Of a DNA stretch of 64,000 nucleotides, positions 25,021-32,244 are shown one piece after another. This stretch comes from Rufibacter sp. LB8 (GTDB lineage Bacteria > Bacteroidota > Bacteroidia > Cytophagales > Hymenobacteraceae). The stretch is from contig NZ_JADALJ010000001.1 of assembly GCF_014876185.1 (NCBI RefSeq), forward strand, positions 62,001 through 126,000, in the 5' to 3' direction. The position numbers were made by a program, and so were the translations under genes. The first letter of the stretch is position 1. The number at the start of each line of letters is the position of its first letter. Under the pieces are notes generated by a model. That model saw only the letters and a program-made list of their open reading frames with translations, had not been told where the DNA came from and made no database searches.

Positions 25021-25502
25021 GATTCTCCCCTTGAGGGGAGCGCAGAGGGGTGTTTACACCTGCAAATACGCATTTCGTATAATCATTCATGCCCAACAAA
25101 ATCATTCCATACCGGCAAGACCTCAAAGAAAAAGCGAAACACATGCGCAAGAACAGCACCTTGTCTGAGGTTTTACTTTGGCAGGAAATCAAGGACAGAA
25201 AACTGGGATTCCAATTTCACCGACAGGTACCAATGCTCACCTACATCGTAGATTTCTACAGCCACGAATTGCAATTAGCCATTGAAGTGGACGGTGACAG
25301 CCATGATGAAAAAGTGGATTACGATTCCCACCGGGAGGAGGAATTGAAAGCGTATGGTGTGAGAATTCTCAGGTTTGAAGATATTGATGTAAAGCGAAGA
25401 ATTGGGTATGTGCTAGACGAAATTTTCCATTGGATTGAAGAGAACAAGAATAAATGCTCTCCTGTGTAAACACCCCTCTACGCTCCCCTCAAGGGGAGAA
25501 TC
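25021..25502. mobile_element. DUF559 gene framed by 39-bp inverted repeats
   Basis: Arms 25021-25059 and 25464-25502 are inverted repeats matching at 38 of 39 positions. Each arm has an outer hairpin (CTCCCCTTGAGGGGAG) and an inner G-rich tail (GAGGGGTGTTTACAC). The only gene inside is a DUF559 endonuclease, whose stop codon (25467-25469) is part of the right arm and whose ATG is 29 bp from the left arm. The tight fit suggests a transposable or repeat-homing unit of about 480 bp. I see no obvious flanking target duplication. Confidence 0.7.
25089..25469 (+). CDS. DUF559 endonuclease-like protein
   Basis: A 126-residue protein of the DUF559/Vsr-like group in the PD-(D/E)xK nuclease superfamily. 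Visible features are the entry helix STLSEVLLWQEIKDRKLGFQFHRQ (about 23-46), the catalytic core IVDFYSHELQLAIEVDGDSH with Asp55, Glu66 and Asp68, His72, and the following VRILRFEDIDVKRRIGYVLDEI. Vsr itself nicks mismatched DNA, but the activity of DUF559 proteins is not established. A homologue of the same length and layout lies at 31511-31894, also inside inverted repeats. The gene ends within its own flanking repeat. Confidence 0.85.
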   Translation: MPNKIIPYRQDLKEKAKHMRKNSTLSEVLLWQEIKDRKLGFQFHRQVPMLTYIVDFYSHELQLAIEVDGDSHDEKVDYDSHREEELKAYGVRILRFEDIDVKRRIGYVLDEIFHWIEENKNKCSPV

Positions 25503-25557
25503 CACGGTGAATTTGCGCTATTCCAAAAAGCAATCAACAACCAACAACAACAATTTT

Positions 25558-25597
25558 CCGTTTTCAGGCTCATTTCCCAAAACGAAGCCAAAAACGG
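25558..25597. repeat. Palindrome P copy, decayed
   Basis: CCGTTTTCAGGCTCATTTC with right arm AAAACGAAGCCAAAAACGG. Confidence 0.7.
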
Positions 25598-25646
25598 AAC
25601 GCGGGCTGCTTCGTCTTCATCATTCCTAATTCCTAATTCTCAATTC

Positions 25647-27203
25647 CTAATTAGGAGCAGTTCTGGTAAAATTCAAATCCTGGAAATCATAGCTGAAATC
25701 TGTGAGCGGCGAGATGGCGTTCATAGTCATGCCGGCGGCGCGGCCTTGGGTGTCCAGGGAAAAATTCACGAAGGCGTCAGCGTCTAGGCTGCGGTCTTTC
25801 CATTTGACTACGTAGGTGGTGCCTCTGTAGGCGAAGAGTTGGCCGGTGAGCTTGGGCGACCGCTTGGAATCAAACCAGAGCCCGCCGTTTTTGAGGGAAA
25901 TAGTCACCTCGCCCAGCCAAGGGTCACGGTAGGTGCCTATATAAGCGCTGTAGTCTGGGTTCTTTTTCTGCTGCTTCTGCGCGGTGGCAATGTCTTTCCA
26001 GATGGCGCTGGTCACGTTTCCGGCGTTGGCAAGGGCTTGTTGGCGGGCTTGGGCGTATTGGGTCACGCGGTCGGTGCCGGTCATCTGGAAGTAGCTGTCT
26101 TTGATTTGGTCGGCAATGGCCCTGAACGCGCCGCCTTCCTGCTGGTTGGTCAAGACCACAATACCCAGGTTCAATTCCGGAATCATAGTGATTTGGGTGA
26201 CCATGCCTTCCAGCCCGCCGGTGTGGTTGAGTTGCTTGTAGCCTTTTACGTCTGAGATACTGAAGCCCAAGCCGTAGGCCGCAAAATGCGTGTTGTACGG
26301 CCCCGGGCTGCGCACCGGCATTAAGGTCTGGGGTGTCCAGAGTTCCTGGTGCACGGCTTTGGACATCAATTGCTGGCCGTTGGGCAGTTGGCCCTGGTTC
26401 AGGAGAACCTGCACCCATTTGTTTAAATCTGCTACGCTGCTGTAAATGCTTCCGGCGGCGGCGTCTACGGTAGATTGGTGGCGGGCCACTACTTTCACGG
26501 TGCCTTCCACCGCTGCGTGGCCGTCAATCACGTTGGTTTTGTCTTTGAGGCGGTAGTAGGTGGCGCCCGAATTGGTCATGCCCACGGGGTGCAGAATGCG
26601 TTCTTCCACAAAGGCTTCCCAGCTTTTGCCAGAGACGCGGGCCACCACTTCGCCGGCTACCAGGTAGAGGTTGTTGTCATAGTCATACTTGGTTCTGAAA
26701 GACGACGTGGGTTTGAGGTAGCGCAGGTTATGGATAATGTCTTTGAGCGTGAAATCTGAGGAGTCTGGCCAGAGCATTAAATCACCGGCGCCCAGCCCCA
26801 GCCCGCTGCGGTGAGTGAGCAAATCCCTGATGGTGAATTCCTCGCTCACGTACGGGTTGTACAGCTTGAACTCCGGAATATAGTCCTGCACCTTGTCATC
26901 CCAGGTCAGTTTGCCCGCATCTACCAGCAGCCCCAGCGCCGTGGCCGTGAACGCCTTGGTGTTAGAGGCTATCCCGAAGCGCGTGTGTTCATCTGTTTTC
27001 TCCCAGCTGTTCAAACTCCGTACCCCGTAGCCTTTGGCGTGCACCACTTTCCCGTCTTTCACTACGCCCACCGCTAGGCCCGGCACGTTGAACGCCTGCA
27101 TGGTGCGCTGCGCCAACTCGTCTATCTGCGCGTTGGTCAACCCTTGACTAAAGCCGAAGGTGGTGGTTGTGAGGAGGAAGAGGGTGAGAAGGAGGGGTTT
27201 CAT
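25647..27203 (-). CDS. Secreted serine hydrolase with C-terminal DUF3471-like domain
   Basis: A 518-residue class C beta-lactamase-fold hydrolase. The signal peptide (1-20) ends FGFSQ. Active-site motifs are SNTK (Ser80, Lys83), YDN in KYDYDNNLYL (about 167-172) and HTGG (about 325) as the KTG equivalent. The last ~110 residues (YIGTYRDPWLGEVTISLKNGGLWFD .. DAFVNFSLDTQGRAAGM) form the lipocalin-like DUF3471 domain that often follows this fold. It probably acts on peptides or esters in the periplasm. It is a different subfamily from the lipoprotein at 20520. No operon partner is visible. Confidence 0.9.
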   Translation of the reverse strand: MKPLLLTLFLLTTTTFGFSQGLTNAQIDELAQRTMQAFNVPGLAVGVVKDGKVVHAKGYGVRSLNSWEKTDEHTRFGIASNTKAFTATALGLLVDAGKLTWDDKVQDYIPEFKLYNPYVSEEFTIRDLLTHRSGLGLGAGDLMLWPDSSDFTLKDIIHNLRYLKPTSSFRTKYDYDNNLYLVAGEVVARVSGKSWEAFVEERILHPVGMTNSGATYYRLKDKTNVIDGHAAVEGTVKVVARHQSTVDAAAGSIYSSVADLNKWVQVLLNQGQLPNGQQLMSKAVHQELWTPQTLMPVRSPGPYNTHFAAYGLGFSISDVKGYKQLNHTGGLEGMVTQITMIPELNLGIVVLTNQQEGGAFRAIADQIKDSYFQMTGTDRVTQYAQARQQALANAGNVTSAIWKDIATAQKQQKKNPDYSAYIGTYRDPWLGEVTISLKNGGLWFDSKRSPKLTGQLFAYRGTTYVVKWKDRSLDADAFVNFSLDTQGRAAGMTMNAISPLTDFSYDFQDLNFTRTAPN

Positions 27204-27324
27204 TTTGGATGGCGATAAATTAGTAATGGTTTGAAGTTATCTAAATGTAGTAATTAGGAATATATAATTGTCTCAATCAAGCATAACCTTTGATGATAAA
27301 TATAACAGTTAAACCATTTTTTGA

Positions 27325-28314
27325 TTAATGTTTATAGCTTGCAGTTTCTTGCTCTTTAATATCTTTAAGAGTTAAGGCAATTTGTCCGTCACCAATTCTC
27401 AAAATGTCATAATATGGTTCTGGTGGTTCTTGATCATAGTATTCATCTTGAACTCCGTAATAATTTTCATCATATACTCTCTCAATCCTGTCTCTAAAAT
27501 CTGTTGTAAGTGAGGTGACTTTTTCATCTTTAAATAAAATATTTGCGAAAATTTCATATTCTATTTCTTTGTCTAAAGCTATGAAATCCTCTAAATGCCT
27601 AAATTCAATAAATATGTATTTAAAGTTTTTGAATTCAAAAACCGGGAAAAGCACGGATATCTGATTTACGATAGTCTTTCCAAACTCAAAATTAAAATTC
27701 TGACAAATAGCTTTAGAAACTGGTTTTGGTTTTCCGGTAAATTTAACCTTTAGTTTAATTTCCCTGCCCGAGTAGATTGCAGGAGCCAAAAAAAATAAAT
27801 CAAGAATTTTTTTTGTATTATCATATTCATTCTCAATGATTGCTTCTTTTTTCGGCGTAAGATATTCCGAAAATTGTCTTTGGAGTTTAGAAACTAAATC
27901 TTGTGGATTTGAGAATGTATCAATTGTATGTTTTTCTTTTAGTATTGCTTTGAAGTTATTCAGCTTAGGAATTTTGTCGAATTGAATAAGACTAGGCTTT
28001 ACTGTTGAATTTTCTTCGTCTATTAGATAGATTAGTATTTCTAAATTTCGTTCGATTGCTTTTTCATATTCCAATTGAGAATAAGATTTTTCTGAATTAG
28101 GTTCTTCGCTTCCATACCTCATCCCAATAATTCCTACATATATGTCTGACTGCTCAACTTCTGCCAAACAAGTTTCTAAAGGAGTTGTTTTTCTCGCCCC
28201 AAATTGCTCCATTCCTTTAACAGCGACATCAAACTTTTCAAGGCTGTCCCAAACTTTTTTTCTTTCTTCTTTAAGATCTAAGTATGTAGATGAAATAAAA
28301 ACTGTTTTTCTCAT
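27325..28314 (-). CDS. DUF4062-domain protein
   Basis: A 329-residue soluble protein. The N-terminal ~95 residues are a DUF4062 domain: KTVFISSTYLDLKEERKKVW, then ETCLAEVEQSDIYVGIIGMRYG and SYSQLEYEKAIERNLEILIY. DUF4062 has a TIR-like flavodoxin fold and often forms the N-terminal effector of large NTPase defence proteins. Here it is instead followed by a ~200-residue beta-rich region I do not recognise (FKNFKYIFIEFRHLEDFIAL; YDENYYGVQDEYYDQEPPEP). It is very AT-rich compared with its neighbours. It lies downstream of the DUF3800 gene on the same strand with a 94-bp gap, probably one unit. Confidence 0.8.
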   Translation of the reverse strand: MRKTVFISSTYLDLKEERKKVWDSLEKFDVAVKGMEQFGARKTTPLETCLAEVEQSDIYVGIIGMRYGSEEPNSEKSYSQLEYEKAIERNLEILIYLIDEENSTVKPSLIQFDKIPKLNNFKAILKEKHTIDTFSNPQDLVSKLQRQFSEYLTPKKEAIIENEYDNTKKILDLFFLAPAIYSGREIKLKVKFTGKPKPVSKAICQNFNFEFGKTIVNQISVLFPVFEFKNFKYIFIEFRHLEDFIALDKEIEYEIFANILFKDEKVTSLTTDFRDRIERVYDENYYGVQDEYYDQEPPEPYYDILRIGDGQIALTLKDIKEQETASYKH

Positions 28315-28408
28315 TATTCTTTATTGTTTATTAGTGTTTTTCTTGCAATGGTAGAAAGAGGTTAAATAAATCAAGTGGCCAAAGTTGATAATAAATTGAG
28401 ACAAGAAG

Positions 28409-29572
28409 TTAGTTGCTCTTAATTTGTCCTATTAAGTTTTTAACCAATTGGAATCTTGCATCTTTTTCTAAAGGGTTTAGTTCATTAAATGATGAATTAG
28501 TCATTTTCTCATTTATGGCTTTAAGTTTTTCTAACATAGGAAGAACATATCTCATAAAATGATTAAAATGTTCTATAATATCATCATAGCTGCTGGCTAG
28601 TTTGTAACCTGGCTGACCTTTATGGCTAATTATAAAAAGTCCCTTGTATCTCAAATCCCGAATAGTCGATCTTAATTTGTCGTCTGTTAAATTAGGGTTG
28701 AAATGACGTAAATAGGTTAATATTTCATAACTGGGTACTAAGCGCCTAGGATCCATTCTATTTTGAATCGCTAAATATTCTACTAAGTTAAGACCTAAAC
28801 TTTCAGTTTTGCCTTCAGTAGACTTTACGTATTTTTCAATTATGTCCTGACTTAACCTTCTTATTAGTACATCTTTTTCTCTATCCTTTTCTGAAGTTTT
28901 AATTTCGTAATTTGATTTATAAGGAAAATGTTGTACTGATAATCTTGAATGTATAATATTAAATATATCCTCCATTCTTTCGCTCGCATGACTTGTACAG
29001 TATATTTTTCCTATTGAGCCAGATATAATATCTGCTAACTGTATAAGTTTTTCACCTTTTATATCATCAGAGATTTTATATGTTCTATCTTGATTGAATA
29101 AGTCGAGGAAAACTGCTTGGTTTCGAACAAATAATTCAAGTTCACTCGCGAATTCTTCACCTACTTTATCAGGAATTATATCATAAGAATCATAAAGTTG
29201 ATTGTATTTTGTTATAAAAATTTTTTGAAAGTATTTATAAAACACTTTCTTGAATCTAAGCCCTCCATCTTCACGATCAATATGTTTCTTGTCAATTACA
29301 AGTACGTCAATTGTAAAGTCTAAATTTTCAACTAGATATTTAAGAATATCTAAACGTTTGTAGAAATATTTTTTATCCCCAAGATTGTTTGATTTTATGT
29401 CAGGCCCTAATTTGAATTTCTTGCAAACTTCGGTTCGAAGTAACCGTGCCTTTTCTTCATTGTCCTCTGAAATTATAACAGAAGTGTAAACAAAATGGCT
29501 GAATGTCCCACCTTTTGATAAGTCTAAGTGAGTATTCCCAAATTCATCAATATAAATTTTTGCTTTTTTCAA
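28409..29572 (-). CDS. DUF3800-domain protein
   Basis: A 387-residue protein with a DUF3800 domain, predicted RNase H-like. Acidic residues in the expected places are IYIDEFGN (Asp9, Glu10), VLVIDKKH (about 90) and LIQLADIISGSIGK (about 175-188). A C-terminal region (about 245-380) includes a winged-helix-like stretch (EILTYLRHFNPNLTDDKLRSTIRDLRYKGLFII), an addition not typical of the minimal domain. The only workable start is TTG at 29572. Strongly AT-rich. With the DUF4062 gene downstream it forms a two-gene islet with no P palindromes; an anti-phage role is inference. Confidence 0.78.
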   Translation of the reverse strand: MKKAKIYIDEFGNTHLDLSKGGTFSHFVYTSVIISEDNEEKARLLRTEVCKKFKLGPDIKSNNLGDKKYFYKRLDILKYLVENLDFTIDVLVIDKKHIDREDGGLRFKKVFYKYFQKIFITKYNQLYDSYDIIPDKVGEEFASELELFVRNQAVFLDLFNQDRTYKISDDIKGEKLIQLADIISGSIGKIYCTSHASERMEDIFNIIHSRLSVQHFPYKSNYEIKTSEKDREKDVLIRRLSQDIIEKYVKSTEGKTESLGLNLVEYLAIQNRMDPRRLVPSYEILTYLRHFNPNLTDDKLRSTIRDLRYKGLFIISHKGQPGYKLASSYDDIIEHFNHFMRYVLPMLEKLKAINEKMTNSSFNELNPLEKDARFQLVKNLIGQIKSN

Positions 29573-29663
29573 TTCTCAACTTTTAAAATTTTCTTAACAC
29601 AATAAATCGTTATACACTTTTAATATTAAATATTATTTTCAATGTTCAATATATAATGTTCCA

Positions 29664-29705
29664 CTCTATTTTCCACCTCATTTCCAAAAACCAGCCCAAA
29701 AACGC
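29664..29705. repeat. Palindrome P, degenerate
   Basis: TATTTTCCACCTCATTTCC with right arm CCAGCCCAAAAACGC. It marks the return to backbone after the islet. Confidence 0.5.
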
Positions 29706-29841
29706 ATTACCACTTCCCAAACCACCACATCCCCCTGCATATCCCAGAAAGAAATCGCACCTTTGTAGAAGTTTCTGCCGGTACGCCGTACAAGGCGAAA
29801 CGCTTTGAACCTCGGTTCCCTCCACCGACACCCGTGCGCCC

Positions 29842-31086
29842 ATGAAATTCGACGATTACTCCATCAACCCCGCCATTAAGAAAGCCCTGGACAAACTGGG
29901 CTTCAAGAAACCCACAGACATTCAGTTCAAGGCCATACCGCCCATTCTGCGGGGCGAAGACGTGCTGGCCATCGCCCAGACGGGAACGGGCAAGACGGCG
30001 GCCTTCGCCATACCCGTGCTGCACATGCTGCATGAACGCAAGCAGTACGCGCGGCAAGACGGCATTAAGTGTCTGGTCATGGTGCCCACCCGTGAGCTCG
30101 CCATCCAAATCACCGAAGTCTTCCACACGCTGGGCAAACACACCCGCGTAGAAACCATGACCGTGTTTGGCGGGGTGGAGCAGGCGCCGCAAATTTCTAA
30201 ACTGGAAGACGGCATTGATGTGCTGGTGGCCACGCCCGGCCGTATGTTTGACCTGGTGAGCCAAGGCCACATCAGGCTGGAGCGCGTAGAGATACTGGTG
30301 CTAGACGAAGCCGACCACATGCTGGACCTGGGCTTTATCAAAGACATTAGAGACGTGCTGCGCCATTTGCCCCGCAAGCGGCAGACGCTGTTTTTCTCGG
30401 CCACCATCAATGAATACATCAAAGACCTGGCGTACTCGCTGGTGACCAAACCCATCAGAATCCAGATTTCGCCCAAAGACCCCGTATCTAAGAACGTGGA
30501 CCACTCGGTGGCCTACATCGGCATGGATGACAAACGCTTCTTTCTGGAGCGCGTCATCAAAGAGAACGAAGGCAAGAAGATACTGGTCTTCGTGCGTACC
30601 AAGGTCAGAGCCGAGCGCGTGCACCTGGCCATGGAACGCGTGGGCATCAAAACCGAAACCCTGCACGGCGACAAAGAACAGGTAGACCGCCTGGCCGCCC
30701 TCAACCGCTTCCGGAAAGGCGACGTGACCGTCCTGATTGCCACCGACGTGAGTTCGCGTGGCATTGACATCCCGCTGGTGGAGTACGTGGTGAACTATGA
30801 CCTGCCAGACGTCCCCGAAAACTACGTGCACCGCGTAGGCCGCACCGGCCGCGGCACCCACAAAGGCAAATCTGTGTCGTTCTGCAGCCCAGAGGAAAAA
30901 CCCATCTTAGACGTGATTGAAGAGTACCTGGGCAAACCCATCAAAGTGCTGGACATTGAGAAAAACGACTACTCCGCCACCATTGACTTCTCTGCCGAGG
31001 TAAAGCCAGATTTGAAAGCGCTTTTGAAAGAAGTAGAGGAATTTGAGAACGCCCCCAAGAAAAAGAAGAAGCCTAAGAAGAAGTAG
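29842..31086 (+). CDS. rhlE: DEAD-box RNA helicase, RhlE-like
   Basis: ATP-dependent RNA helicase of 414 residues acting in RNA metabolism or ribosome assembly. All core motifs are present: the Q motif (FKKPTDIQFKAIPPIL), Walker A AQTGTGKT (45-52), PTRELAIQ, TPGR, DEAD (about 155), SAT, ATDVSSRGIDIP and HRVGRTGR. The start MKFDDYSINPAIKKALDKLG is the classical RhlE opening. It ends with a Lys-rich tail (PKKKKKPKKK) that can bind RNA. Monocistronic; a variant A hairpin unit follows the stop and may act as its terminator. Confidence 0.93.
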   Translation: MKFDDYSINPAIKKALDKLGFKKPTDIQFKAIPPILRGEDVLAIAQTGTGKTAAFAIPVLHMLHERKQYARQDGIKCLVMVPTRELAIQITEVFHTLGKHTRVETMTVFGGVEQAPQISKLEDGIDVLVATPGRMFDLVSQGHIRLERVEILVLDEADHMLDLGFIKDIRDVLRHLPRKRQTLFFSATINEYIKDLAYSLVTKPIRIQISPKDPVSKNVDHSVAYIGMDDKRFFLERVIKENEGKKILVFVRTKVRAERVHLAMERVGIKTETLHGDKEQVDRLAALNRFRKGDVTVLIATDVSSRGIDIPLVEYVVNYDLPDVPENYVHRVGRTGRGTHKGKSVSFCSPEEKPILDVIEEYLGKPIKVLDIEKNDYSATIDFSAEVKPDLKALLKEVEEFENAPKKKKKPKKK

Positions 31087-31122
31087 CCCCACCCCAACCC
31101 CTCCCCAACGGAGAGGGGCTTT
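31085..31122 (+). repeat. Hairpin/G-tail unit, variant A
   Basis: GCCCCACCCCAACCCCTCC then CCAACGGAGAGGGGCTTTTT, starting at the rhlE stop codon. The T5 could end rhlE transcription. Confidence 0.8.
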
Positions 31123-31130
31123 TTGGAATC

Positions 31131-31170
31131 CCGTTTTTGGCCTCGTTTTGTGAAATGAGGCCGAAAACGG
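31131..31170. repeat. Palindrome P copy, second compensated variant
   Basis: CCGTTTTTGGCCTCG and TGAGGCCGAAAACGG. The GGGCTC/GAGCCC stem is changed to GGCCTC/GAGGCC on both arms. Confidence 0.85.
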
Positions 31171-31199
31171 GATTTTTTTGTTTTGGGGCAATGCGTAGG

Positions 31200-31230
31200 A
31201 ACCCACCCCTACCCCTCCGAGGAGGGGAGT
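31200..31230 (+). repeat. Hairpin/G-tail unit, variant B
   Basis: ACCCACCCCTACCCCTCC then GAGGAGGGGAG. First of four B units around the second DUF559 gene (31200 forward, 31465 reverse, 31910 forward, 32060 reverse). The 231-31464 stretch between the first two holds no gene. Confidence 0.8.
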
Positions 31231-31464
31231 TGCTTCGTTTTTATGGGGTATTGGGGAAAGGGTGTTGGTGGTATTTTGCTTTTAGGTGAGGTTGGTTAGG
31301 AATGGTTGATTAAGAAGGTTTGATCTGGAAATAGGTTGAAGTGAACTTCCCTAATTGATTGACTTAATTGTATTGGTACTATTTTCCGCAAGAGTGAAGT
31401 TCTTAATTGGAGTAAAACCAAAAGCCAACTTTCATGTTTCCACTTTACCTCCACGCATTCCCGA

Positions 31465-31941
31465 TACTCCCCTCCTCGGAGGGGTAGGGGTGGGTTCTTA
31501 CAACAGGAGGTCATAAAGGCTTTTTTTGTTCCCTCTTCTCTTCCACCCAAATCTCAATTGTACGCAGCACATTGCCCATGTCTTGCTTTACTTCTTCATC
31601 AGTAAACCGGAGTAAGCGCACGCCCAGACTCTCCAACCGTTGTTGCCGAAGTTCATCTTCTTCAAAAGTGTAGTCATGACTGTCGCCGTCAATCTCAATG
31701 GCCAATTGTAACTCCTTGCAATAGAAATCCACAATGTAACTGTCCAAGGGTTTCTGCCGGTCGAAGTCAAGGCCGAGCACTCCTTTATTTTTCAGTACAT
31801 CCCAAAGAAGAATCTCAGCTAACGTACTGTTCTGTCTGAGTTTTTTAGCCAGTTCTTTTAGATAGGGCTTGTAGGGAATGATGGTTCGGCGCATGGGCGG
31901 GCGTCTTTTTACCCACCCCTAACCCCTCCGAGGAGGGGAAT
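31465..31941. mobile_element. Second DUF559 gene framed by inverted hairpin/tail units
   Basis: Left arm 31465-31500 (hairpin CCCCTCCTCGGAGGGG, tail TAGGGGTGGGTTCTTA) and right arm 31910-31941 are inverted copies with one indel. The layout equals the unit at 25021: hairpins outside, G-tails inside. The gene between them ends 10 bp from one arm and starts 15 bp from the other. The arm sequences differ from those at 25021, so each DUF559 gene appears matched to its own arm type. Confidence 0.65.
31511..31894 (-). CDS. DUF559 endonuclease-like protein
   Basis: A 127-residue homologue of the 25089-25469 product. Same helical entry (STLAEILLWDVLKNKGVLG), core IVDFYCKELQLAIEIDGDSH with Asp56, Glu67, Asp69 and His73, and C-terminal VRLLRFTDEEVKQDMGNVLRTIEIWVEEK. 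All expected PD-(D/E)xK positions are intact, so it should be functional. No neighbouring methylase or restriction gene suggests a restriction role. Both DUF559 genes in this window lie inside inverted repeats. Confidence 0.85.
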   Translation of the reverse strand: MRRTIIPYKPYLKELAKKLRQNSTLAEILLWDVLKNKGVLGLDFDRQKPLDSYIVDFYCKELQLAIEIDGDSHDYTFEEDELRQQRLESLGVRLLRFTDEEVKQDMGNVLRTIEIWVEEKREQKKPL

Positions 31942-32059
31942 AGTTCATACTGTTGGTGAGGTTCTTCCATGAATTTAAGTGCTACTTCTTTTGAATTAGA
32001 TTTTTTCGGCAAAATACATATTGAGAGACCCTTGATTCCATTAATGCCAATACCAGAAA

Positions 32060-32091
32060 TTCCCCTCCTCGGAGGGGTTAGGGGTGGGTTC
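32060..32091 (-). repeat. Hairpin/G-tail unit, variant B
   Basis: CCCCTCCTCGGAGGGG then TTAGGGGTGGGTT. Fourth B unit; the 118 bp between it and the unit ending 31941 contain no ORF. Confidence 0.8.
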
Positions 32092-32193
32092 CTACTCTAG
32101 CTTTATGCCACAACTAGAGCATGTTAAGATTAATTGGGTCCCTGAAATTCATTCACTATAAACCTTCTCTAAACATAAGTATAAATCAATCGT

Positions 32194-32225
32194 AATAAAT
32201 GTTTAGGTTTGTCTAAATATTTATT
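32194..32225. promoter_or_regulatory. Dyad over the TonB-receptor promoter
   Basis: AATAAATGTTTAG (32194-32206) and CTAAATATTTATT (32213-32225) form a 13-bp inverted repeat with one mismatch. The -7-like TAGGTTTG (32204-32211) lies inside it, 33 bp before the ATG. The core TTTAGG..TCTAAA resembles DtxR/MntR-type metal operators. Confidence 0.5.
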
Positions 32226-32244
32226 GTGACTTGCTTTATTATTT

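Noticed and set aside
25089-25469. DUF559 protein as part of a restriction-modification system
   Set aside because: No methylase, specificity subunit or partner gene nearby; the second copy also stands alone.
27204-27324. Attachment site or direct repeat bordering the DUF4062/DUF3800 islet
   Set aside because: No matching sequence of useful length was found on the other side (29573-29841).
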